Part shown: in pieces, positions 24,146 through 33,318 of the stretch | How the letters are laid out: each line of letters begins with the position of its first letter | Numbering within the stretch: position 1 is the first letter of the stretch | NCBI GenBank assembly: GCA_035937795.1 | Contig: DASZHO010000035.1 | Coordinates: forward strand, 41,247-105,246 | From: JAMQPK01 sp035937795 | GTDB taxonomy: Bacteria > Acidobacteriota > Vicinamibacteria > Vicinamibacterales > JAMQPK01 | Reading direction: 5' to 3' | DNA length: 64,000 nucleotides | Translations under genes and position numbers: made by a program | Notes under the pieces: generated by a model | What the model was told of the DNA's origin: nothing | Databases searched by the model: none | The model's input: only the letters and a program-made list of their open reading frames with translations

Positions 24146-24811
24146 GTGACGGCCATGGCGATCGCAAGGAATATCCAGGTGTCGATTCACGGCCGGTATC
24201 TCGTCGAATCCCCCACCCACAGCATGCCGGCCGGCGTGCTCGTGGGTTGCCACGGGTACGCGGAGTCCGCCGAGGTGCAGATGCAGCGGCTTCAAACGAT
24301 TCCGAACGCGGGCAGGTGGCTTCTGGTTTCGATTCAGGGCCTCCACCGTTTTTATCGGGGTAGGACCGGCGAGGTCGTCGCAAGCTGGATGACGAGGCAG
24401 GACCGCGAATTCTCCATTGCCGACAACGTCGGTTATGTGACGGCTGTCATCGACGAAATGGCGCAAGAGCTGAAGGTCGAGTTACCCATCCTTTATGCCG
24501 GATTTTCACAAGGCGTCGCGATGGCGTTTCGCGCCGCCTGCCTGTCGCAACGACGGGTTGCCGGAATCGTGGCCGTCGGCGGCGAAGTACCTCCCGAGCT
24601 GTCGGCGGAGGCCCTCGGCCGCCTGCCGGAGGCGCTCATCGCGCGGGGGACGGGCGACACTTGGTACACCGAAGAACAGTGGCACGCGGACCAGGTTCGA
24701 CTTCGTGCAGCCGGCGTTGATCTGCGAGCATGTGGCTTTGAAGGCGGGCACGAGTGGCACGACGACGTGAACCGCGAAGCGGGGGCGCTGCTCGATCGGG
24801 TCACGCGGTGA
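24146..24811 (+). CDS. Alpha/beta hydrolase, phospholipase/carboxylesterase type
   Basis: A 221-residue serine hydrolase with nucleophile elbow GFSQG (YAGFSQGVAMAF), oxyanion region GVLVGCHGYAESAE, and catalytic His in FEGGHEWHDDV. It resembles the YpfH/carboxylesterase-phospholipase group acting on small esters. No signal peptide, so cytoplasmic. The GTG at 24146 or the ATG at 24155 could be the start; neither has a good ribosome site. It is a single gene between a divergent remnant and pgi. Confidence 0.8.
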   Translation: MTAMAIARNIQVSIHGRYLVESPTHSMPAGVLVGCHGYAESAEVQMQRLQTIPNAGRWLLVSIQGLHRFYRGRTGEVVASWMTRQDREFSIADNVGYVTAVIDEMAQELKVELPILYAGFSQGVAMAFRAACLSQRRVAGIVAVGGEVPPELSAEALGRLPEALIARGTGDTWYTEEQWHADQVRLRAAGVDLRACGFEGGHEWHDDVNREAGALLDRVTR

Positions 24812-24899
24812 AGGGCCGGCTTCGGCGCTAAGGCCAAGAGCAGATGGCCAAGTGCGCGAGCTGTCACGTGCCCCCGCTCTATACTGAACCAGGGGTTCC

Positions 24900-26540
24900 A
24901 TGGCGCACCAATCATCACTGACCGCACTGCCGGCGTGGCAGGCGCTCGCGGCGCACGTCGATCGGGTGCGAGACGTGCACCTGCGCTCGCTGTTCGCCAG
25001 CGACCCTTCGCGCGGGGAGCGCTTCACGGCCGAAGCCGCCGGCCTGTACCTGGACTACTCGAAGAATCGCATCACCGACGAGACGGTTCGACTCCTCGTG
25101 GCCCTCGCAGGCGCGTGCGGACTGCGCGAACGTATCGAGGCGATGTTCCGCGGCGAGAAGATCAACACATCGGAAGAGCGCGCCGTACTCCACGTCGCGC
25201 TTCGTGCGCCGCGTGGAGAGTCAATCGTGCTCGACGGCGACAACGTCGTGCCCCACGTGCACGCGGTGCTCGATCGGATGGCGGTGTTCGCCGACCAGGT
25301 CCGGGACGGCCGCTGGCGCGGACACACCGGCCGGCGTGTGCGCACGGTCATCAATATCGGGATCGGCGGCTCCGATCTCGGCCCGGTCATGGCCTGCGAG
25401 GCGTTGAAGCACTACAGCGCCCGCGACCTGACGTTCCGCTTCGTGTCGAACGTCGACGGCACCGATTTCGTCGAGGCCACGCGCGATCTGGATCCCGCCG
25501 AGACCTTGTTCATCGTCTCGTCCAAGACGTTCACCACGCTCGAGACAATGACCAATGCGCAGACCGCTCGCCGATGGGCGCTTGCGGCGCTCCGCGACGA
25601 GCGGGCCATTAGCCGGCATTTCGTCGCGGTGTCCACCAACGCCGAACAGGTGGCGGCCTTCGGCATCGACACCGGAAACATGTTCGGGTTTTGGGACTGG
25701 GTCGGCGGCCGGTACTCGATGGACTCGGCGATTGGATTGTCCACCATGATCGCTATCGGTCCGGAGCATTTCCGCGCGATGCTGGCGGGCTTCCACGCCA
25801 TGGACGAACATTTTCGGACCGCGCCGATCGAGCGCAACCTGCCGGCCCTCATGGGGCTGCTCACGGTCTGGTATATCAATTTCTTCGGCGTCTCAACCGT
25901 CGCCGTTCTCCCCTACGACCAGTATCTGAAGCGCCTCCCCGCGTACCTGCAGCAGCTCACGATGGAAAGCAATGGCAAGGATGTGACGCGCGAGGGGGCG
26001 CCCGTTGACTATCAGACCGGGCCGATTTACTGGGGCGAGCCGGGAACCAACGGTCAGCACTCGTTCTACCAGCTGATCCACCAGGGGACGCGGTTGATTC
26101 CGTGCGATTTCATCGGCTTCGGCCAGACGCTGAACCCATTGGGGACTCATCACGATCTCCTGATGGCCAACGTCTTCGCGCAAACCCAGGCGCTGGCGTT
26201 TGGAAAAACCGCTGAGGAGGTCCGCGCCGAGGGCACACCGGAAAGGCTGGTGCCGCACCGCACCTTCGAAGGCAATCGGCCCACGAACACCATCCTGGCC
26301 GAACGACTGACTCCGGAGACACTGGGCGCGCTGGTTGCGCTCTACGAGCACAGTGTGTTCACGCAGGGGACGATCTGGCGGATCGACTCCTTCGATCAAT
26401 GGGGTGTCGAACTGGGCAAAGTCCTGGCGAGTCGCATCGCGCCGGAACTCGCGCGCACCGGCACACCCGTGCTGGCGCACGACAGTTCGACCAACGCGCT
26501 CATCGCACGCTATCGTCGGCTGGCTGGCCCTGCCTCATGA
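24900..26540 (+). CDS. pgi: Glucose-6-phosphate isomerase
   Basis: A 546-residue, full-length PGI interconverting glucose 6-phosphate and fructose 6-phosphate in the cytoplasm. It carries NIGIGGSDLGPVMA, the phosphate-binding SKTFTTLETMTN, the signature GEPGTNGQHSFYQLIHQG with the catalytic His, and the C-terminal signature IDSFDQWGVELGK. It is convergent with the glucan phosphorylase gene, whose product feeds the same hexose-phosphate pool. Confidence 0.97.
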   Translation: MAHQSSLTALPAWQALAAHVDRVRDVHLRSLFASDPSRGERFTAEAAGLYLDYSKNRITDETVRLLVALAGACGLRERIEAMFRGEKINTSEERAVLHVALRAPRGESIVLDGDNVVPHVHAVLDRMAVFADQVRDGRWRGHTGRRVRTVINIGIGGSDLGPVMACEALKHYSARDLTFRFVSNVDGTDFVEATRDLDPAETLFIVSSKTFTTLETMTNAQTARRWALAALRDERAISRHFVAVSTNAEQVAAFGIDTGNMFGFWDWVGGRYSMDSAIGLSTMIAIGPEHFRAMLAGFHAMDEHFRTAPIERNLPALMGLLTVWYINFFGVSTVAVLPYDQYLKRLPAYLQQLTMESNGKDVTREGAPVDYQTGPIYWGEPGTNGQHSFYQLIHQGTRLIPCDFIGFGQTLNPLGTHHDLLMANVFAQTQALAFGKTAEEVRAEGTPERLVPHRTFEGNRPTNTILAERLTPETLGALVALYEHSVFTQGTIWRIDSFDQWGVELGKVLASRIAPELARTGTPVLAHDSSTNALIARYRRLAGPAS

Positions 26541-26574
26541 CCTCGACCAGCTGTACGAATGGGTCAATCGCCGG

Positions 26575-29082
26575 TCACGATACAGGCCGGTCGTACCAAA
26601 GGATGAACGGCGCTTCGAGCGGCACCGACGCGTGCGAGTGGAACGACATGAGCCGCGGGGTGAAATCGCTCGACGGGCGAGACCCGGGAACACGAGCGAC
26701 GTAGAGGAACCGGTTGGCCGAGCCTGTCACGAGGTCGGCGCACCTCATCGGCTCCCGAATCGATGCGCCGTTTTGCCCGACCGCGTAGAGTTCGACCAGC
26801 ACACTCTGGGGATCAAGCTGTCCGAAATCAATCTGGACGCGGAAGATGTAGTGCTCTCCGTCCCGTTGCACGTCCAGCGTGCCGAAGGTTGCGCTCCCCC
26901 AATGCCGCTCCAGTTGGTCCCGCCATGCCAGGAGCTCGGCACCGAGCCGCCCGCGATCCGCCGCTCGCTCGTTGTAACGCTCCGCCGCCTGCAGGTAGCG
27001 CGTCTCGGTGTACTCGCGGACCGTGCGATTGGAAGCAAATCTCGGCGTCAAGCGAGCGAGGCTCGCGCGCATCCGGGCAACCCACGCTCTTGGGATGCCA
27101 TGCTCATCGCGAGTGTAGAAGGCCGCGCTTATCTCTCCCTCGAGTAAGGCATAGAGCGCATCCGCTTCCGCAGCGTCCCACGACGGATCGTCGCCGCGAT
27201 CCTTCCCGTCACCAATCGCCCAACCCACGTCGGGCGCGTACGCCTCGGCCCACCAGCCATCGAGCTCGGACAGATTGAGGCCGCCGTTCACGAGCACTTT
27301 CATGCCGCTCGTGCCGCACGCCTCCCACGGCCGGCGCGGTGTGTTGATCCAGAGATCGATGCCCTGCACGAGGCGTTCTGCCATCAACATGTCGTAATCG
27401 CAGAGGAACACCACGCGCCCCGACACACTGGGCCGCTGGACGAACGCGATCCACTGTTGGATGAGCGCCTGACCGGCGGCATCCTCGGGGTGCGCTTTCC
27501 CCGCAATCACGAGTTGCACCGGCCGCTGCCCGTTCGTCAGGATGCGCACAAGTCGGTCCGGATCATGCAGAAGCAGATTCGGGCGTTTGTAGGTGGCGAA
27601 GCGTCGCGCGAAGCCGACCGTCAGAGTCTGCCGATCGAAAATCGTGTCCGACCTGGCCACGTCAGCGGTCGAAGCCCCCTGCTCCGCCAACTGGCGACCC
27701 ATGCGGTCCCGAACGTATCGAACCAACGACTCCCGAGCCGCCTCCCGGAAACGCCACAGGTCCGCGTCGCTGACCCGGCGAAAGTCATCCTCGACCGCCG
27801 CCATTCTGCGCCAGCGCTCCTTTCCGCACGCCGCCTCCCACAGGCGATCGGCATCGGATGAATCCCACGTCGGCATGTGGACGCCGTTGGTGATATGGGC
27901 GACCGGCACCTCAACCTCCGGCCATCGTGGAAACAGCGGTTGAAAGATCCGCCGGCTGACCTCGCCATGCAGTCGGCTGACCCCATTCACGGCGCCGCAG
28001 CCGCGTATGGCGAGGTACGCCATATTGAAGGGTTCTGATGCGTCGTGCCGATCTCGCCGGCCGAGGGCAAGCAAATCGTCAAAGGCAATCCCCAGGTCGC
28101 GTTCTGCAAACGAGCGTAGATATCTGGCCATCAAATCAGGCGCGAATCGGTCGAACCCTGCTTCGACCGGCGTGTGGGTCGTGAACAGATTGCCCGCTCG
28201 AGTCACGGCCAGCGCGAGCTCGAACGATTGATGCTGATCGTTCATGTACGAGCGAGCGCGCTCCAGCACGGCGAACGCGGCATGTCCCTCGTTCAAATGG
28301 CAGACCTCGGGATGAACACCCAGGGCCGAGAGCAGCCGCCAGCCACCGATGCCGAGCACGAGTTCCTGCTTCAACCGGAGCTCAGCGTCGCCACCATAGA
28401 GCTCGCCGGTGATCGTGCGCTGCATCGGGGTGTTCGCCGGATCGTTGGTGTCCAGCAAGTACAACCGTGCGCGGCCAATTTGAACCCGCCACACGCGAAT
28501 CCACAGCGGCTCGCCTGGGTAGGGGATCGAGAACCGCAACCATTCCCCGTTGGCTTCTCGCTTCGGACGAATTGGCAGCAGGCCTGGATCGTTGAACGGA
28601 TATCGCGCCTGCTGCCGCCCTTGCGCGTCGATTTCCTGGCGGAAATAGCCCTGCTGATAGAGCAACCCGACCCCGACAACCGGAACCCCCAGAGTGCTCG
28701 AGGTTTTGAGCTGATCGCCGGCGACGTTGCCGAGGCCGCCGGAATAAATGGGCAGCGCCTCGCTCAGCATGTACTCCATGCTGAAGTAGGCGACAGCGCC
28801 GAGGGGCGCGTGCGGATGTGTCTGCTGGAACCAGGTCGGCGACGCCTCGGCTTGCCGCCTTTCGAGAAGGAGTTCGTCGACGAGCTTCTTGAACTCGGGG
28901 TCGGCGGTGGCCGCCTCCCGTCTTTCTCTCGACAGGGTCTGCAGAACGAACCACGGATTGTGGGTCAGGTTCCACAGTACAGGATCAAGGCGCTCCCAAA
29001 GCGTATCGGCTGCATGATTGAACGACCAGCGCAGGTCCAGCGCCAACTCGAACAGCGCATCTGAATCGATCGGATTGCTCAT
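26575..29082 (-). CDS. glgP: Alpha-glucan (glycogen) phosphorylase, short bacterial/archaeal type
   Basis: An 835-residue phosphorylase of the form with an N-terminal DUF3417-like region (FELALDLRWSFNHAADTLWERLD). The central GGLGNVAGDQLKTSSTLGVP and the PLP-lysine region ACGTSGMKVLVNGGLNLSE are intact. It releases glucose 1-phosphate from alpha-1,4-glucans. The ATG at 29082 is preceded by GGAAGAGA and is chosen over a TTG two codons earlier. A glycosyltransferase gene lies 39 nt upstream on the same strand and may be co-transcribed. Confidence 0.93.
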   Translation of the reverse strand: MSNPIDSDALFELALDLRWSFNHAADTLWERLDPVLWNLTHNPWFVLQTLSRERREAATADPEFKKLVDELLLERRQAEASPTWFQQTHPHAPLGAVAYFSMEYMLSEALPIYSGGLGNVAGDQLKTSSTLGVPVVGVGLLYQQGYFRQEIDAQGRQQARYPFNDPGLLPIRPKREANGEWLRFSIPYPGEPLWIRVWRVQIGRARLYLLDTNDPANTPMQRTITGELYGGDAELRLKQELVLGIGGWRLLSALGVHPEVCHLNEGHAAFAVLERARSYMNDQHQSFELALAVTRAGNLFTTHTPVEAGFDRFAPDLMARYLRSFAERDLGIAFDDLLALGRRDRHDASEPFNMAYLAIRGCGAVNGVSRLHGEVSRRIFQPLFPRWPEVEVPVAHITNGVHMPTWDSSDADRLWEAACGKERWRRMAAVEDDFRRVSDADLWRFREAARESLVRYVRDRMGRQLAEQGASTADVARSDTIFDRQTLTVGFARRFATYKRPNLLLHDPDRLVRILTNGQRPVQLVIAGKAHPEDAAGQALIQQWIAFVQRPSVSGRVVFLCDYDMLMAERLVQGIDLWINTPRRPWEACGTSGMKVLVNGGLNLSELDGWWAEAYAPDVGWAIGDGKDRGDDPSWDAAEADALYALLEGEISAAFYTRDEHGIPRAWVARMRASLARLTPRFASNRTVREYTETRYLQAAERYNERAADRGRLGAELLAWRDQLERHWGSATFGTLDVQRDGEHYIFRVQIDFGQLDPQSVLVELYAVGQNGASIREPMRCADLVTGSANRFLYVARVPGSRPSSDFTPRLMSFHSHASVPLEAPFILWYDRPVS

Positions 29083-29121
29083 GGTCAATCTCTTCCACGG
29101 TACCTCTCTCGGACCGCCGGG

Positions 29122-30321
29122 TCAACGCCCCGGATACAGCACCCGCGCCATGAGCGTCTCGTACTTCGCGAGGATGCTGCTCCACCGGTAGTGTTGATTC
29201 ACGTAGGCCCGTCCGTTTCTTCCCATCGCTGCGCGCAGCCGCGCGTCGCGCAACAGCAGGTTCAGCGCCAGGACGAACTCCTCGCGCTCGGCGTAATAGA
29301 GCCCGGCGTTGCTCCGGACGCAGTGCTCGACGAGCACTGCCGCCTGAGCGTTTGCCAGCACAGGCGTGCCCATCGCGAACGCCTCGAGCGCCAGAAGCGA
29401 GAGGCTCTCGTGCGGTGAAGGTACGGCCACGACCGTCGCGTCCTCGAGCGCGTCAAGGCGCTCCTGTTCCGACAGGAGTCCGACGAATTGCACGCGCGGG
29501 TCGTCGGGCAGCGGCATCATCTTCTCGCCCATGAAGATCAACCTGGCGTCGCCGCCGCATTCTGAAACGTAGGCCTGGAAGTACTCCAGCAGCTCCTCAC
29601 ACCCCTTGCCTGGTTCGATGCGGCCGCCGTACAGCACGAATGCGCCGTGCACGCCATGGGCCTGGCGAAATGCGTGGGCCCGCGCGTGATCATTCAAGCG
29701 GGCGTCGGCTTCCGGCACGTCAACGCCACAGCCGACGACGTCTTGCGCGAGCGGACGCAACTGGAACCTGGTGTTGACCAGTTTCCGCTCGGCCTCCGTG
29801 TTCCAGACAATGCCGGCCGCGCTCGAGAAGAGCTCTTCGTAGATACCGAGCCCGAGTGCCAGTTCGTCGTGAGCCGTCGGCACGAGGAGACTCTTGGCCG
29901 GCGCGATGCGAATACCCATCACGGTCGGCGCGTACAAATAGGTAAAGAAGATCAGGACGTCGTAGGACTGGTGGTGCCCCTCGAGGAACTCGAGGAGCGA
30001 AGGCGACCACGGGCCTTGCTGCTTCAGCCACTCCATCTCGTCCTGATAGCTGTGCGGGTGGTAGAAGATCCAATCCGAGTACGTGTGGAACGAGGCGAGG
30101 TCGCGGATCTGCGAGGTGGCGAACCGGCGGACGGTAACATCACCGATGCAGGCGATCCCCTCGGGATACGCGTTCTCCCACGTGATGTAGTCGCGCGCGC
30201 AGGTGGTCAGGACCTCGACCTGATGTCGTCCGCCAAGACGCTCGGCGATCAGCCGGCAGTGATACTCGGATCCACCCAGAATCTCGGCACCGTAGCGCTG
30301 GACAATGAAGGCGATTCGCAC
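29122..30321 (-). CDS. Family 4-like glycosyltransferase (GT-B, group 1)
   Basis: A 399-residue GT-B enzyme: N-terminal acceptor domain starting MRIAFIVQRYGAEILGGSE, and a C-terminal nucleotide-sugar domain with YGGRIEPGKGCEELLEYF and the EX7E-like region PSPHESLSLLALEAFAMGTP. It transfers a sugar from a nucleotide sugar; donor and acceptor are not readable. Location before glucan phosphorylase fits storage-glucan or cell-envelope glycan metabolism. GTG start; no strong ribosome site. Confidence 0.88.
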   Translation of the reverse strand: MRIAFIVQRYGAEILGGSEYHCRLIAERLGGRHQVEVLTTCARDYITWENAYPEGIACIGDVTVRRFATSQIRDLASFHTYSDWIFYHPHSYQDEMEWLKQQGPWSPSLLEFLEGHHQSYDVLIFFTYLYAPTVMGIRIAPAKSLLVPTAHDELALGLGIYEELFSSAAGIVWNTEAERKLVNTRFQLRPLAQDVVGCGVDVPEADARLNDHARAHAFRQAHGVHGAFVLYGGRIEPGKGCEELLEYFQAYVSECGGDARLIFMGEKMMPLPDDPRVQFVGLLSEQERLDALEDATVVAVPSPHESLSLLALEAFAMGTPVLANAQAAVLVEHCVRSNAGLYYAEREEFVLALNLLLRDARLRAAMGRNGRAYVNQHYRWSSILAKYETLMARVLYPGR

Positions 30322-30352
30322 TGGACGAGCCAGATTCTACTCCGTGCGGAAT

Positions 30353-30380
30353 TTGACTATCGTGCTGCGCGTCCTATACT
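30353..30380 (+). promoter_or_regulatory. Strong sigma70-type promoter, TTGACT-16-TATACT
   Basis: TTGACT at 30353-30358 and TATACT at 30375-30380 are separated by 16 nt. Transcription should start near 30387, within two bases of the ATG at 30389. This is the clearest vegetative promoter in the window. It lies just upstream of, and overlapping nothing essential in, the divergent glycosyltransferase gene. Confidence 0.75.
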
Positions 30381-30388
30381 TCATGCAG

Positions 30389-30589
30389 ATGATTCGCGTT
30401 GCGATGTTGATCGCTGTATGTGCCGGCCTCGCGGCGTGTGTGCCCCATCTCGGGCGGCGTTCCTCGTGTGAGACTGACGCACATGCGATTCGTGGCGAGG
30501 TCAGGCTGATGCCACACGGGAAGCTCATGTATTTCGATGGCCGCTGCTGGACGACGAAGCCGATGCCGCCAACTGACACGCCGTTCTAG
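30389..30589 (+). CDS. Small lipoprotein, probably from a near-leaderless mRNA
   Basis: A 66-residue peptide MIRVAMLIAVCAGLAACVPH with a lipoprotein signal and lipobox LAAC, then a short mature part with GEVRLMPHGKLMYFDGRCW. The start is preceded by no ribosome site but lies at the expected transcription start of the promoter at 30353-30380. An ATG two codons earlier (30383) would be upstream of the predicted transcript start. Function unknown; it is followed 28 nt later by gamma-glutamyltransferase and may be its operon partner. Confidence 0.65.
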   Translation: MIRVAMLIAVCAGLAACVPHLGRRSSCETDAHAIRGEVRLMPHGKLMYFDGRCWTTKPMPPTDTPF

Positions 30590-30617
30590 CGGGAGTCATC
30601 GGGCTCGCCGCCCGTTT

Positions 30618-32309
30618 ATGACCAAAGCGCGATTTCTCCTCGTCGTGGTTGTCGGCGCCCTGCTGTCGATATCGGTTGGCGCAGGCTCGGTGCCCGTCCG
30701 CGCGCAAAAGGGCATTGTCGCCACGCAGAGCGAAATTGCGTCGCGCGTGGGCGCTGATGTGATCAAGGACGGCGGTAACGCCGTCGACGCCGCGGTCGCT
30801 GCGGCGTTCGCGCTCGCCGTCACGCATCCAACGGCCGGCAACATCGGTGGAGGTGGCTTCCTGGTGTACCGGCCGGCCGGCGGCGAGGCGGTCACCTACG
30901 ATTTCCGCGAGAAGGCGCCCGCGAAAGCGTCGCCGACAATGTGGATGAAGGACGGTCAGTACAGCGCCGACCTCCACCACAGCAGCCACCTCGCGGTCGG
31001 CGTGCCGGGGACCGTCGCCGGCCTCCACTTGGCGTGGAAGGAACAGGGCACGCTGCCGTGGAGGCGCCTCGTCGACCCGGCGGTCTCGCTCGCGCGCGAC
31101 GGCTTCACCGTCTCCGACAGCCTGGCGCGCTCGCTCAAGAGCGTGCAGGGCACCATGCAGAAGTACCCCGCGTCCGTCGCGGCGTTCACGAAGGCCGGCG
31201 TGCCGTACGAAGTGGGCGAGACGCTGAAACAGCCCGACCTCGCGCGCACGCTCGAGCGCATCGCCGCGCAGGGCCCCGCCGGTTTCTACGAAGGCGATAC
31301 GGCGATGCTCGTCGAAAAGGAAATGCTGGCCCACGGCGGCCTCATCACCCGAGAGGACCTCAAGAACTACACGGCCGTTCGCCGGGCGCCAGCCAGGGGC
31401 ACCTACCGCGGCTACGAGATCATCTCAATGGCGCCCCCGTCCTCGGGCGGTGTCGGCATCATCGAAATGCTGAACGTCCTGGAAGGCTACGACCTCAGGA
31501 AAATGGGCTTCGCCTCGGCCGCCGTGATCCACCTGATGGTGGAATCGATGAAGCGCGCCTACGCAGACCGCGCCAGGTTCCTGGGCGATCCCGATTTCAA
31601 CAAGGAGATGCCCGTCGCGCGGCTGACGTCGAAGGAGTACGCGGCCAGCCTGCGCAAGACGATCAGCCCCGATCACACAGTGAAGTCGTCGCCGTCGACG
31701 TTCGACTGGCCGCATGAGAGCGCCGAAACCACGCACCTCTCGATCGTGGACGCCCACCGCAACGCCGTGTCGATGACCTACACGCTCGAGCAGGGCTACG
31801 GCGTGAAGATCGTCGTGCCGGGCGCCGGCTTCCTTCTGAATAACCAGATGGGCGACTTCAATGACGCGCCGGAGATGACGACCGCGCAGGGCTCGATCGG
31901 GACGAGGCCGAATCTTGCCGAGCCCGGCAAGCGCATGCTCTCCAGCATGGCGCCCACGATTCTGGCGAAGGATGGCACGCTGTTCATGGTGACCGGCAGT
32001 CCGGGCGGCCGGACCATCATCAACACCGTGCTCGAAACGATTATCGACGCGGTGGACTTCGGGATGAACGCGCAGGAGGCCGTGGACGCGGCTCGGTTCC
32101 ACCACCAGTGGCTGCCCGACGTGATCAACTACGAGAAGTTCGGCTTCTCGCCGGACACCATCAAGGAGCTCGAGCGCCGTGGCCACACGCTGCGCGAGGG
32201 CGGCGACCAGGGCGTCGCGCAGGTAATCATGTACAACGCAAAAGACGACATGCTCGAAGGCGGCACGGACCACCGCGTTGCGGATGGCGCTGCGGTGGGC
32301 GTTCCCTGA
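30618..32309 (+). CDS. ggt: Gamma-glutamyltransferase
   Basis: A 563-residue exported precursor that cleaves itself into two chains. Signal peptide FLLVVVVGALLSISVGAG; N-terminal region with ATQSEIASRVGADVIKDGGN and HPTAGNIGGGGF; autocleavage and nucleophile at Thr371 in AETTHLSIVD; GSPGG in the small subunit. It moves the gamma-glutamyl group of glutathione or glutamine to water or amino acids in the periplasm. The ATG at 30618 is chosen because it begins the signal peptide; longer frames upstream overlap the small lipoprotein gene. Confidence 0.95.
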   Translation: MTKARFLLVVVVGALLSISVGAGSVPVRAQKGIVATQSEIASRVGADVIKDGGNAVDAAVAAAFALAVTHPTAGNIGGGGFLVYRPAGGEAVTYDFREKAPAKASPTMWMKDGQYSADLHHSSHLAVGVPGTVAGLHLAWKEQGTLPWRRLVDPAVSLARDGFTVSDSLARSLKSVQGTMQKYPASVAAFTKAGVPYEVGETLKQPDLARTLERIAAQGPAGFYEGDTAMLVEKEMLAHGGLITREDLKNYTAVRRAPARGTYRGYEIISMAPPSSGGVGIIEMLNVLEGYDLRKMGFASAAVIHLMVESMKRAYADRARFLGDPDFNKEMPVARLTSKEYAASLRKTISPDHTVKSSPSTFDWPHESAETTHLSIVDAHRNAVSMTYTLEQGYGVKIVVPGAGFLLNNQMGDFNDAPEMTTAQGSIGTRPNLAEPGKRMLSSMAPTILAKDGTLFMVTGSPGGRTIINTVLETIIDAVDFGMNAQEAVDAARFHHQWLPDVINYEKFGFSPDTIKELERRGHTLREGGDQGVAQVIMYNAKDDMLEGGTDHRVADGAAVGVP

Positions 32310-32313
32310 CGAA

Positions 32314-33318
32314 TCAGTTTTCTGCCAACTCGTCTTTGGCGTCGATGGCCAGCAGCTCGGCGCCGTCCTTCACGCGGTTTTCGAGATCGGTCAGCAGCCC
32401 CTCGTCCGACAAATCGAGCGGGTACGAATGCTCCCAGTCGTGCCGGGCGACTTTGTGCAGCCGATCCACGATGTTTTCATCGCGCACTTCGATTGCCAGC
32501 TCGCGCCGTCCGTCCAGACTCCCATCCGCGAAGTTGATCGAACCGACGATCGCGGCCACTCCATCCGCGAGAAGCATCTTGCCGTGGAGCTTCAGATGCC
32601 TGAGTTTGCGGATCTTGATCCCCACGTCATCCATGATGCGAAGGCCCCCGACGCCCTCTACGAGCTTGTCCCGCTTGAGCGTGTGGGGCGGGCGAGCCAT
32701 GATGTGCACTTTCACCCCGCGTCGCGCCGCGCGGATCAGCCGCTCGATGATCACCATGTCCTGGAAGCGCTCATTCTGAACGAACAGCTTGTGTCTCGCC
32801 TCGTCGATGAACCCGCAGATCCGGTCCCTCCCGGGTCCGGGACACCAGACGAGATGGCTCTTGTCGTGCGGACTGAAGGCCTGACGGTGCCAGTCGGCCT
32901 CGAAGCACTCGATGATCTCGGCCACGTCATGCTCCCGCGTCGTGACCACCGCATAATCCCGCGTCTCGGTCAGGTTTCTCGTCGCCCAGTTGAGCGACTT
33001 GACGAACGCCGTCCCCTCGTCCACGACCATCGACTTCTCGTGCGTGAGGTCGAAGGCAGGATTGGCGTCCTTCACCTCGATATCCACAAGTTCGAGCGCC
33101 TTGCGGGTGGCGTCATTCTCGTGCTCGCCGCTGCGGCGGGTCGGATTGAGCATCACGCGGACCTTCACGCCTCGCCGCTTCGCCGCGATGACCGCCTTGA
33201 GCAACCCCGGGTCAGAGAAGACGAACATCTTGACCCGCAGCGTCCGCGAGGCGTCTTCGATGGCCGCCAGGATCGGCTTCGCGGAATCGTCTGGCAGCAC
33301 AATCAGCGAGCGCGCCAT
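32314..33318 (-). CDS. Phospholipase D-like protein with two HKD-type motifs
   Basis: A 334-residue PLD-superfamily protein. Two motifs of the HxK type appear: THEKSMVVDEG with KSLNWA and LHGKMLLADG with GSINFADG. The second lies in a half resembling cardiolipin synthase-like proteins. No signal peptide or membrane segment is obvious. The ATG at 33318 has GGGAGGGGAA upstream and overlaps the end of the ABC exporter gene by 16 nt, so the two are coupled. Substrate (phospholipid or nucleic acid) is undetermined. Confidence 0.85.
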   Translation of the reverse strand: MARSLIVLPDDSAKPILAAIEDASRTLRVKMFVFSDPGLLKAVIAAKRRGVKVRVMLNPTRRSGEHENDATRKALELVDIEVKDANPAFDLTHEKSMVVDEGTAFVKSLNWATRNLTETRDYAVVTTREHDVAEIIECFEADWHRQAFSPHDKSHLVWCPGPGRDRICGFIDEARHKLFVQNERFQDMVIIERLIRAARRGVKVHIMARPPHTLKRDKLVEGVGGLRIMDDVGIKIRKLRHLKLHGKMLLADGVAAIVGSINFADGSLDGRRELAIEVRDENIVDRLHKVARHDWEHSYPLDLSDEGLLTDLENRVKDGAELLAIDAKDELAEN

